Source: Methanoregula sp. (lineage in GTDB: Archaea > Halobacteriota > Methanomicrobia > Methanomicrobiales > Methanospirillaceae). Taken from it: a stretch of 8,712 nt of DNA. Shown piece after piece: positions 1 through 5,630 of this stretch; positions within the stretch are counted from its first letter, which is position 1, and every line of letters begins with the position of its first letter. Where the stretch lies: contig DUHF01000324.1 of NCBI GenBank assembly GCA_013331015.1, forward strand, positions 3,314 to 12,025, read 5' to 3'. The position numbers and the translations under genes were made by a program. The notes below the pieces were generated by a model. That model saw only the letters and a list, made by a program, of their open reading frames with translations, had not been told where the DNA came from and did not search any database.

Positions 1-316
1 ATTGCCGGAGGAGTTTGATATCCACCTGGTTTCCGGTTGTTCGCTCATGAACCTGGACGGCAACCGGTCCCACACGATCCTTATCCGGCTCCTGAATGCA
101 ACGCACACGGTGAGAGAAGAAGTGGTTGAACTGGGAGCAGGGAATTCCACGTATCCCGTAATCCTCTCCAGCTTTGAACCCGGGATGAATTCTGCCCATT
201 TCACGGTCGATGGAAACCGGGCGTCTGAATTAGAACTGGCCGATGCCTGTTCTGGTGGGTTTCTCATCCATCCTGACGGAACAGTGACACAGGACAAAGA
301 GATCGTTACCCGGTGA
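1..316 (+). CDS. 3' end of an unrecognised protein (5' truncated)
   Basis: The reading frame is open from the first base and ends at TGA 314-316, giving about 104 visible residues. I do not recognise the family. The visible part is hydrophilic, has no membrane helix, and alternates short hydrophobic and polar stretches in a way that suggests a beta-rich domain. It contains two D-G-N-R motifs about 50 residues apart, two cysteines (in S-G-C-S and D-A-C-S-G), and N-A-T and N-S-T sequons. A TTG at 2-4 could formally be a start codon, but nothing upstream of it is visible, so a gene cut by the window edge is the simpler reading. The following membrane-protein gene starts 5 bp after the stop and its ribosome-binding site overlaps this stop codon, so the two are probably co-transcribed. 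An extracytoplasmic domain working with the membrane protein is possible but is only inference. Confidence 0.6.
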   Translation, partial: LPEEFDIHLVSGCSLMNLDGNRSHTILIRLLNATHTVREEVVELGAGNSTYPVILSSFEPGMNSAHFTVDGNRASELELADACSGGFLIHPDGTVTQDKEIVTR

Positions 317-317
317 T
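312..317 (+). promoter_or_regulatory. Shine-Dalgarno site choosing the ATG at 322
   Basis: GGTGAT matches the complement of the archaeal 16S rRNA 3' end (core GGAGGTGAT) and lies 4 nt before ATG 322. It overlaps the TGA stop of the preceding gene. It favours ATG 322 over the in-frame GTG at 313, which lies inside the site itself. The arrangement suggests translational coupling of the two genes. Confidence 0.55.
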
Positions 318-321
318 ACCA

Positions 322-795
322 ATGAAAAACGAAGGATTCGATATCAAAAAGACGATCGCGGATCACATCGCGCTCATCACCCTGCTCATCGTCTGGCCAG
401 CACTCATTCTCTACACAACGAGCCGTGTTTCATGGAGGGGAATGGAACCGCACCAGGCCGTATCCTACGCAATGGTGGTCATTGCGATCCCGGTGTTCAT
501 TGCAGCGCTTCCCACAGCCACGGTCCTCTTCGGGTGGTTTACCAAAAGGAAGGCCGCCTCCCTGCTCTTTGGGGCACTCCTTTTCCCCTCCCTCTATTGT
601 ATCGGCTTTCTCTTCCTCTCCCGCGCCAATATGGTCTTCATCCGCGTTCCCGAGACGGTCTTATATATCGGCGGGCTCTCCGTGATATCCGGCCTTGCCG
701 GGTATTGCGCTGCTCACCGGACCGGGTGGCACCTTTCTGCAGCAATCGTCCTTGTCGGGATCTGGGTAATCGCATTCCTGAGCGGGATGAACTAA
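322..795 (+). CDS. Five-helix integral membrane protein, function unknown
   Basis: This is a 157-residue protein from ATG 322 to TAA 793-795. It has five hydrophobic segments long enough to cross the membrane, at about residues 13-33, 46-72, 78-99, 112-131 and 137-154, joined by short loops. A basic patch (F-T-K-R-K, about 73-77) follows helix 2, and an R-V-P-E-T segment precedes helix 4. No catalytic motif, cofactor site or transporter signature is visible, and I do not recognise the family. The start is set by a good Shine-Dalgarno site 4 nt upstream; the alternative GTG at 313 would add only three residues. It probably forms an operon with the truncated gene before it. The hydrophobic content and clean reading frame make it a convincing gene despite the lack of a known relative. 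Confidence 0.75.
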   Translation: MKNEGFDIKKTIADHIALITLLIVWPALILYTTSRVSWRGMEPHQAVSYAMVVIAIPVFIAALPTATVLFGWFTKRKAASLLFGALLFPSLYCIGFLFLSRANMVFIRVPETVLYIGGLSVISGLAGYCAAHRTGWHLSAAIVLVGIWVIAFLSGMN

Positions 796-798
796 TCC

Positions 799-808
799 CC
801 TTAAAAAG
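799..808 (+). promoter_or_regulatory. TATA-like element after the membrane gene
   Basis: The sequence CCTTAAAAAG lies just after the membrane-protein stop codon. About 25 bp downstream, at 825, begins a run of GC-rich stems with no convincing reading frame. An archaeal TATA box at this spacing would place a transcription start near 825. The same bases also form a tiny CCTT/AAGG hairpin, so the promoter reading is tentative. Confidence 0.25.
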
Positions 809-824
809 GACTCCTGAGAACACA

Positions 825-957
825 GGGTGAGAAATGATCGCACCCCTAGGTGCCAGCCACGGGCTGAACCCCCCGGCCAGTCCTCCGCTCCCCTTCGTAT
901 TGGGGGATTGGGCACTTCGATGTCCCTGCCGGATTATCACGAATCGAAACGATTTTT
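825..957 (+). ncRNA. Candidate structured small RNA (unidentified)
   Basis: This gene-free, GC-rich stretch can fold into several stems: GGGTG 825-829 with CACCC 841-845; AGGTGCC 848-854 with GGCACTT 911-917 (one G-U pair) closing a domain; inside it AGCC 855-858 with GGCT 862-865, CAGTC 878-882 with GATTG 906-910 (one G-U), and CCCC 890-893 with GGGG 902-905. It ends with hairpin AATCG/CGATT (942-946/950-954) running into Ts at 953-957, like a terminator. A TATA-like box sits about 25 bp upstream of 825. I do not recognise it as tRNA, RNase P RNA, SRP RNA or a C/D guide. The only plus-strand reading frame through it gives unfamiliar low-complexity protein. GC-rich DNA folds by chance fairly easily, so this is a candidate only. 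Confidence 0.25.
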
Positions 958-1033
958 AAAAGAACATCATCATCAACCGGATCCAAAAAAAACAGCAATC
1001 GCGATCACGATCACCATGAAACATCGGGCCGGA

Positions 1034-1115
1034 AAAATCGATGAGCGATTTTGATCTCAGAATCGAAGAGCGTTTTTCATTTTGAAATCGGTCATCGATT
1101 TTGGTTTTCAAATCG
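1034..1115 (+). repeat. 82-bp direct repeat, copy 1 (partner 1189-1270)
   Basis: Compared with 1189-1270 at an offset of 155 bp, the first 32 bases are identical, and I count 11 mismatches in 82 positions (about 87% identity). The copy covers units 1-3 and the beginning of unit 4 of the 25-bp array, showing that a multi-unit block was duplicated after the single units had diverged. Confidence 0.85.
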
Positions 1116-1188
1116 GTTTGCGATTGAAAACCGGGTACACTACCGAAATTTCTGACGGAAGATAAAATCGGGTCGCGGTTTTCGTACG

Positions 1189-1270
1189 AAAATCGATGAG
1201 CGATTTTGATCTCAGAATCGCAGAGCAATTTTCATTTTACAATTGCTCATCGATTTTTATGCTCAAATCG
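1189..1270 (+). repeat. 82-bp direct repeat, copy 2 (partner 1034-1115)
   Basis: This is the second copy of the block described at 1034-1115. Here the segments GAGCAATT (1223-1230) and AATTGCTC (1241-1248) form a perfect 8-bp inverted repeat that is imperfect in copy 1. The left edge overlaps a 20-base palindrome at 1176-1195, complete apart from one G-T pair, centred on CGTACG. Confidence 0.85.
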
Positions 1271-1297
1271 CGATCACGATCCCGATCAAAAACCCGT

Positions 1298-1317
1298 TCA
1301 GGATCCATCAGGATCCC
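1298..1317 (+). repeat. Short tandem repeat of TCAGGATCC(A/C)
   Basis: Two adjacent 10-base copies, TCAGGATCCA and TCAGGATCCC, follow the end of the 25-bp array. A shortened third version, TCAGGTCCC, occurs at 1333-1341. They add to the repetitive nature of this intergenic region; no function is apparent. Confidence 0.5.
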
Positions 1318-1353
1318 ATTCTCAAGAGTACATCAGGTCCCGATCATGAACCG

Positions 1354-1359
1354 AAAAAA
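1354..1359 (-). terminator. T-run behind rubrerythrin
   Basis: On the minus strand a run of six Ts begins 16 nt past the rubrerythrin stop codon. Archaeal RNA polymerase terminates at such T-runs without needing a hairpin. The plus strand shows the run as six As. Confidence 0.4.
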
Positions 1360-1374
1360 CGTGAAGGTATGGGA

Positions 1375-1947
1375 TTAATAATTCTCGGCGAGCCGCTCGA
1401 AGTGCGCCTGCGGGTGGTCGCAGACCGGGCAGGTGGCGGGAGCATTCTTGCCGCTGACGACATGCCCGCAGTTCCGGCAGTGCCATTTGGTTGCGGTTGC
1501 AGACTTGAATGCCTTGCCCTTCGCCACATTCTCGTACAGCTTCCGGTACCGGGCCTCGTGCTCGGCCTCGACCATTGCCACGTTCCGGAAGAGTTTTGCA
1601 ATATCCTTGAAGCCTTCCTTGTCGGCGATCGAGGCAAAGTCAGGATAGAGCATATCCCACTCCATCTTCTCGCCGTCGGCTGCTGCCTTCAGGTTCTCCT
1701 TGGTGGTCCCGATGACCCCGGCCGGGTAGCCCGCCGTGATGGTCACCTCGCCGCCCTTGAGCTGCTTGAAGAAGAGTTTTGCGTGCTCCCGCTCGTTCTG
1801 CGCCGTCTCCTCAAAGATTGCTGCGATCTGCTCGTAGCCTTCCTTCTTTGCAACGCTTGCAAAGAAACTGTACCGGTTGCGTGCCTGGGACTCGCCGGCA
1901 AATGCCGCGAGGAGTGCTTTCTCGGTCTTGCTTCCTTTAAAGTTCAT
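1375..1947 (-). CDS. rbr: Rubrerythrin
   Basis: This 190-residue protein has the full classical rubrerythrin layout. An N-terminal four-helix ferritin-like domain (about 1-145) carries the non-sulfur diiron ligands: E19, the E52-x-x-H55 pair, E93 and E96, and the E127-x-x-H130 pair. A C-terminal rubredoxin-like knuckle (about 152-190) binds one Fe(Cys)4 through C157-x-x-C160 and C173-x-x-C176. The length matches the family. Rubrerythrins reduce hydrogen peroxide to water in the cytoplasm of anaerobes, with electrons passing from the rubredoxin site to the diiron centre. All metal ligands are present, so the protein should be active. The start ATG (1947-1945) is the natural family start. There is no Shine-Dalgarno, but a TATA-like box lies about 25 bp upstream, which fits a leaderless transcript. 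The kinase gene is divergent; no redox partner gene is adjacent. Confidence 0.97.
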   Translation of the reverse strand: MNFKGSKTEKALLAAFAGESQARNRYSFFASVAKKEGYEQIAAIFEETAQNEREHAKLFFKQLKGGEVTITAGYPAGVIGTTKENLKAAADGEKMEWDMLYPDFASIADKEGFKDIAKLFRNVAMVEAEHEARYRKLYENVAKGKAFKSATATKWHCRNCGHVVSGKNAPATCPVCDHPQAHFERLAENY

Positions 1948-1967
1948 AATCTACTGTAATCCCGCGG

Positions 1968-1978
1968 ATTTAAAAAAA
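1968..1978 (-). promoter_or_regulatory. TATA box of the rubrerythrin gene
   Basis: On the minus strand the sequence is TTTTTTTAAAT, centred about 25 bp upstream of the ATG at 1947. That is the usual TATA-to-start-site distance in archaea, so transcription would begin at or next to the start codon. The lack of a Shine-Dalgarno before the gene agrees with this. Confidence 0.5.
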
Positions 1979-2028
1979 GGTGGGGTAAGGCACCGGGGAA
2001 CGGGTCCGGGATCCGGGTCATTTCGGGA

Positions 2029-2084
2029 CCGACGTTCGTGTGTTCCCCCGAATGGAAAACCAATTCCCGGAACGAACGTATCGG
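2029..2084. promoter_or_regulatory. Large imperfect inverted repeat between divergent genes
   Basis: CCGA-CGTTCGT (2029-2039) pairs with ACGAACG-TA-TCGG (2072-2084): 11 pairs interrupted by a two-base bulge. The 32-base centre has a further, weaker inverted repeat (GAATGG/CCAATTC around AAAA). It lies 13 bp upstream of the TATA box of the kinase gene and about 80 bp from the rubrerythrin start, so it could be an operator for one or both genes. No regulator is known from this window. Confidence 0.35.
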
Positions 2085-2096
2085 CTGACCTGTGAT

Positions 2097-2106
2097 TTTT
2101 TATATT
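2097..2106 (+). promoter_or_regulatory. TATA box of the PAS sensor kinase gene
   Basis: TTTTTATATT is close to the archaeal TATA consensus (TTTATATA). It is centred about 41 bp before ATG 2143, predicting a start site near 2128 and a leader of about 15 nt. No good Shine-Dalgarno is visible in that leader. Confidence 0.5.
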
Positions 2107-2142
2107 CTGGACGTATCATTTGCATACTAACGGATCCCTGCC

Positions 2143-5100
2143 ATGATCTCTGTGCTGTACGTGGACGATGAACCCGACCTCTGCGAGCTGGGCCAGCTCT
2201 TCCTTGAGCAGTCCGGCGAAATGAAGGTCGATACCTGCACCTCTGCCAAAGAGGCTCTCTCCTCGCCAAAGTTCCCGTCCTACGATGCAGTTATCTCCGA
2301 TTTCCAGATGCCGGAGATGGACGGCATCGAGTTTTTGCGGGCTGTCCGGGCAGAGCACGGGGATCTCCCGTTCATCCTCTTCACCGGACGGGGCAGGGAA
2401 GAGATCGTGATCGCGGCCATCAACCACGGGGTAGACTTCTACCTCCAGAAAGGCGGGGACCCGACCTCCCAGTTCGCCGAGCTCTCTCACAAGATCCGGA
2501 TTGCGGTGGAGCGGCGGCGTGCAAAGACCGCCCTGAAAGACTCCGAACAGCGCTTTGCCGACATCATCAACTTCCTGCCCGATGCCACGTTTGCCATCGA
2601 CCGGCAAGGAAAGGTGATCGCATGGAACCGTGCCATCGAGGAGATGACGGATGTCCCTGCCGGGGAGATGCTGGGGAAGAGTGACCACGAGTACGGGCTG
2701 CCATTTTACGGGGAGAAGAGGCCGATCCTGATCGATCTTGTGTTCCGGGATGAGGAGGAGATCCGGACCCGGTATCCGTTTGTTGAGCGAAAAGAGGACA
2801 AGTTCATCTCGGAGATCTACATCCCGCGCCTGTATGGCGGAAAGGGGGCATACCTGTGGTTCATCGCATCGCCCCTCTATAATTCACAGGGGGATATTGT
2901 CGGGGCGGTTGAATCGATCCGGGACATCACGGACCGGAAGAGCGCAGAAGCGGCGCTATCCGAATCGGAGCAGCGCCTCAACGACATCATCAACTTCCTG
3001 CCCGATGCGACTCTGGCTGTTGATCTTGAGGGCCGGGTCATTGCGTGGAACAAGGCCATCGAGGATATGAGCGGCGTTTCGGCAACGGAGATGCTGGGGA
3101 AGGGAGACCATGCATATGCCCTCCCGTTTTACGGGGAACGGCGGAAGATCTTCCTTGATCTGATCTTCAATCCCGATGATACGATCAAAGGCGAATACAC
3201 GCATCTGGTACGGGAGAAAGATACCCTGATTGCCGAAACGGATCTCACCCGCCCGAAGGGTAAGAGAGTAACGCTGATGGTGAAGGCAAGCCCGCTCTAT
3301 AACCGGCAGGGTGAGATAGTGGGCGCAATCGAGTCTATGCGGGACATCACGAACCTGCGGAAGGCAGAGGAGGACGCGATCCACACCCGAAAGGACTGGG
3401 AGACGATCTTCCGGGCGATCGGTCACCCGGCGATCATTCTCAATGCGGACAACCAGATCATCGATGCCAACGATGCCATGGTCCGTGCCGCAAAAATGTC
3501 GCGCGCCGATCTGCTCGGGAAGGCATGTTACGAGGTGTTCCACGCGCCGGGGACAACCGGCCCCCCCGGGCATTGCCCGTTCGAACAGTTGAAAAGGACT
3601 CAGGCTGCAGAGGCCATGGAAGAGGATATCGAAGCGCTTGGCGGCTATTACCACGTCAACTGCACCCCCGTCTTTGATGCAGAAGGAAGGCTTGAGAAGG
3701 TCATCCACATTGCCATGGATGTCACTGACCGGCACCGGATCCAGGAAGAACTCCGGGCAGCCTGCGAGCAGATGACGGCATCGCAGGAACAGCTCAAGGC
3801 GCAGTTCGATGAGCTTGCACAAAGCGAGCAGCGGATCCGCGAGAGCGAGGCGAAGTACCGCGAGCTTGCCGATCTGCTCCCCCAGATGGTCTTTGAGATG
3901 GACCTTGACGGGAAGATAACGTACGCGAACGCATATGCCCTCACTACGTTCGGTCTGGCCGAAGACGGGCTTCCTGCGGGCATGCATGCCCTTGATGCAA
4001 TCCACCCGTCCGACCACGGGCGCATCAGGGCGAACATGGAGAAACTTGCCCGCGGCATCCCCTTTGACGACCACGAGTATACCGCAATTCGCCAGGATGG
4101 ATCGATGTTTGCGGTGATTGTATACAGTTCGCCTATACGAAGAGCGGGGAATCTGGTCGGGTTCAGGGGAATCATGGCTGATGTATCGACCCTCAAGAAG
4201 ACCGAGGAGGCGCTCCGCGAGAGCGAGGAAAAGTACCGGATCCTTATTGAGACCGCGAACGAGGGGATATGGGTGGTTGATAATCTGTTCCGGACCGTGT
4301 ATGCAAATCGAAGAATGCACGAGATCCTCGGGTACCATGAAGGGGAGATGCATGGCCGGCCGGTCTGGGATTTCGTCTCCCCGGACGAAGCGGCGTCCAT
4401 GAAAGCCGCGCTGGAAGAGCGCCGGACCGGGACAGCGGGGCGCTACGAGCGGGCGTGGATGAGAAAAGACGGTTCGGTTGTCTGGTGCCTGACCTCGGGG
4501 ACCCCGCTTTTTGCACAGGACGGAACCTTTCGCGGTTCGTTTGGGGTCTTTACCGACATAACCGATCGTCGGAGGCTGGAGGAGGAGAACCGCGTCCGCC
4601 AGCAGCAGCTGGACAACCTGCTGCAGAACGTTCCCGCAGGGATCTTCCGGACAACCATTGCGATGCCGGCACAGCGCGTCATGGCAAATCCGGTCCTTGC
4701 CCAAATCTTCGGGTATGATTCCGTGGAGGAGTTCATGGCAAGCCCCCTTGATGAGTCCTATGTCGATAGTAAGGACCGGCAGGATATTGTCGAGCGCCTC
4801 CTACGGGAAGGGGTTGTTTCGAACGCCGAGATGCGGATGAAGAAGAGGAACGGTGAACCCATCTGGGTCAGCATGTCCGCGGTTGCCGTTTGCGGCCCGG
4901 ACGGCGCGATGCAGTACCTCGACGGGGTCCTCACTGATATCACGGCAAGAAAGAAGGCCGAGGAGGCGCTTGTCGAGGCCAGCCGGAAACTCAAGCTCCT
5001 CAACAGCATGACGCGGCATGATCTCAGAAACCAGCTGACCGCGCTCATGGGCCTCGTCCAGATTGCCTCGGCAAAGGAGGCCGATCCCGACCTTGGCGGG

Positions 5101-5607
5101 CATTTCAAAAAGATCCTGGCCATTGTAGAGACGATACAGAGCCAGGTTGAGTTCACCAAAGCCTACCAGGAGCTGGGGGTCAATGTGCCAACCTGGCTCT
5201 GGCTTGAAGACGTTGTCAGAAGGACTGCAGCCGGTGTCCCGGTCACGGTCGAGAGCACCTGCGGCGATATTGAGATCTTTGCCGATCCCATGCTTGAGCG
5301 GGTCTTCTTCAACCTGTTCGATAATGCAGTCCGGCACGGAAAAGAGGTCACGAAGATCCATGTCCGGTGCGAGGAGCTACCGGAGACCTTCTGCATCATC
5401 GTCGAAGATGACGGCATCGGGATCCCGACTGGGGACAAGGAGAAGATCTTCCTTCGGGGATTTGGGAAGAATACCGGTCTTGGCCTCTTTTTGACAAAAG
5501 AGATCCTTGCCATCACCGGTATCAGTATCAAGGAGACCGGGATCCCCGGAAAGGGGGCCCGGTTTGAAATACACGTCCCACAGGGGTCATTCAGGATGCA
5601 TGCCTGA
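2143..5607 (+). CDS. Multi-PAS sensor histidine kinase with N-terminal receiver domain
   Basis: This 1154-residue soluble protein has no membrane segment. Domains in order: receiver (about 2-125) with acidic pair D8-D9, phospho-acceptor D53, T81 and K103; PAS1 (about 134-265); PAS2 (about 275-406); PAS3 (about 415-530); a coiled-coil linker (about 532-572); PAS4 (about 570-686); PAS5 (about 695-810); PAS6 (about 822-937); and a kinase core. The likely phospho-acceptor is H959 in R-H-D-L-R-N-Q, a version common in methanogen kinases. The ATPase part has the N box around N1057-N1061, D-D-G-I-G-I at 1089-1094 and G-L-G-L at 1112-1115. Several PAS domains end in the usual D-I-T-D-R-type motif. 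All catalytic elements are present. It probably senses cytoplasmic small-molecule or redox cues and passes phosphate to an unlinked regulator; the ligand is unknown and no partner lies beside it. PAS1 and PAS2 are a clear tandem duplication. The start is firm because the receiver's first strand begins at residue 2. Confidence 0.93.
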   Translation: MISVLYVDDEPDLCELGQLFLEQSGEMKVDTCTSAKEALSSPKFPSYDAVISDFQMPEMDGIEFLRAVRAEHGDLPFILFTGRGREEIVIAAINHGVDFYLQKGGDPTSQFAELSHKIRIAVERRRAKTALKDSEQRFADIINFLPDATFAIDRQGKVIAWNRAIEEMTDVPAGEMLGKSDHEYGLPFYGEKRPILIDLVFRDEEEIRTRYPFVERKEDKFISEIYIPRLYGGKGAYLWFIASPLYNSQGDIVGAVESIRDITDRKSAEAALSESEQRLNDIINFLPDATLAVDLEGRVIAWNKAIEDMSGVSATEMLGKGDHAYALPFYGERRKIFLDLIFNPDDTIKGEYTHLVREKDTLIAETDLTRPKGKRVTLMVKASPLYNRQGEIVGAIESMRDITNLRKAEEDAIHTRKDWETIFRAIGHPAIILNADNQIIDANDAMVRAAKMSRADLLGKACYEVFHAPGTTGPPGHCPFEQLKRTQAAEAMEEDIEALGGYYHVNCTPVFDAEGRLEKVIHIAMDVTDRHRIQEELRAACEQMTASQEQLKAQFDELAQSEQRIRESEAKYRELADLLPQMVFEMDLDGKITYANAYALTTFGLAEDGLPAGMHALDAIHPSDHGRIRANMEKLARGIPFDDHEYTAIRQDGSMFAVIVYSSPIRRAGNLVGFRGIMADVSTLKKTEEALRESEEKYRILIETANEGIWVVDNLFRTVYANRRMHEILGYHEGEMHGRPVWDFVSPDEAASMKAALEERRTGTAGRYERAWMRKDGSVVWCLTSGTPLFAQDGTFRGSFGVFTDITDRRRLEEENRVRQQQLDNLLQNVPAGIFRTTIAMPAQRVMANPVLAQIFGYDSVEEFMASPLDESYVDSKDRQDIVERLLREGVVSNAEMRMKKRNGEPIWVSMSAVAVCGPDGAMQYLDGVLTDITARKKAEEALVEASRKLKLLNSMTRHDLRNQLTALMGLVQIASAKEADPDLGGHFKKILAIVETIQSQVEFTKAYQELGVNVPTWLWLEDVVRRTAAGVPVTVESTCGDIEIFADPMLERVFFNLFDNAVRHGKEVTKIHVRCEELPETFCIIVEDDGIGIPTGDKEKIFLRGFGKNTGLGLFLTKEILAITGISIKETGIPGKGARFEIHVPQGSFRMHA
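2545..3363 (+). repeat. Internal PAS1/PAS2 duplication in the kinase gene
   Basis: The DNA encoding PAS1 and PAS2 repeats with a period of 423 bp (141 codons). A 26-base stretch is identical between 2560-2585 and 2983-3008. At the protein level both copies share the I-I-N-F-L-P-D-A-T motif, the A-W-N-x-A-I-E motif, M-L-G-K, and L-P-F-Y-G-E followed by a D-L-(V/I)-F segment. The other PAS domains of the protein do not share these features, so this is a more recent duplication. Confidence 0.8.
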
Positions 5608-5628
5608 CCAATCACTCCTGTGTCAGGC
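5602..5628. terminator. Hairpin between convergent genes
   Basis: GCCTGAC (5602-5608) and GTCAGGC (5622-5628) form a perfect 7-bp stem with a 13-base loop. The kinase stop codon lies in the left arm, and the hydrolase stop codon lies just to the right. The genes converge here with only 23 bp between them, so the hairpin may limit read-through in both directions. No strong T-run follows on either strand, so it is not a classical intrinsic terminator. Confidence 0.35.
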
Positions 5629-5630
5629 CG

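Larger units (their letters stand above)
997..1290. repeat. Degenerate 25-bp tandem array with AATCG-N5-CGATT dyads
   Basis: Units starting AATCG (once AATTG) begin at 1036, 1061, 1086 and 1111, then after a 30-bp break at 1136-1165 again at 1166, 1191, 1216, 1241 and 1266. Inside each block the spacing is exactly 25 bp. Most units read AATCG, five variable bases, CGATT or a one-base variant, then about ten bases often starting TT. The half-sites of each dyad are 10 bp apart, one helical turn. An outlying copy at 997-1021 shares its first 16 bases with the last unit at 1266. The break holds its own palindrome, GAAATTTC (1145-1152). The array lies between convergent genes, not in a promoter. 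It could be a protein-binding array (iteron- or partition-like), a decayed lineage-specific intergenic repeat, or a folded RNA. No function can be assigned from sequence. Confidence 0.8.

Noticed and set aside
831..870. C/D box guide RNA
   Set aside because: ATGATCG near 835 and CTGA near 864 resemble boxes C and D, but box C is a poor match and no second C'/D' pair is placed properly.
827..1054. Small plus-strand protein gene
   Set aside because: The product is low-complexity, has no Shine-Dalgarno, and crosses from the GC-rich stems into the repeat array. The region reads better as non-coding.
1036..1290. CRISPR array
   Set aside because: The period is only 25 bp, the anchored part is about 10 of those bases, and the variable parts are 5 and 10 bases. 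No real repeat-spacer structure and no cas gene is present.
997..1290. Archaeal replication origin with ORB boxes
   Set aside because: I see no recognisable origin recognition box consensus and no cdc6/orc1 gene in the window. The iteron-like layout is noted, but an origin call is not supported.
1243..1959. Plus-strand reading frame of 238 codons
   Set aside because: It is the antisense shadow of rubrerythrin, whose full diiron and Cys4 motifs lie on the minus strand.
2956..4704. Minus-strand reading frame of 582 codons inside the kinase gene
   Set aside because: It is antisense to clear PAS domains, with no recognisable motifs, and its openness follows from the codon bias of the GC-rich kinase gene.
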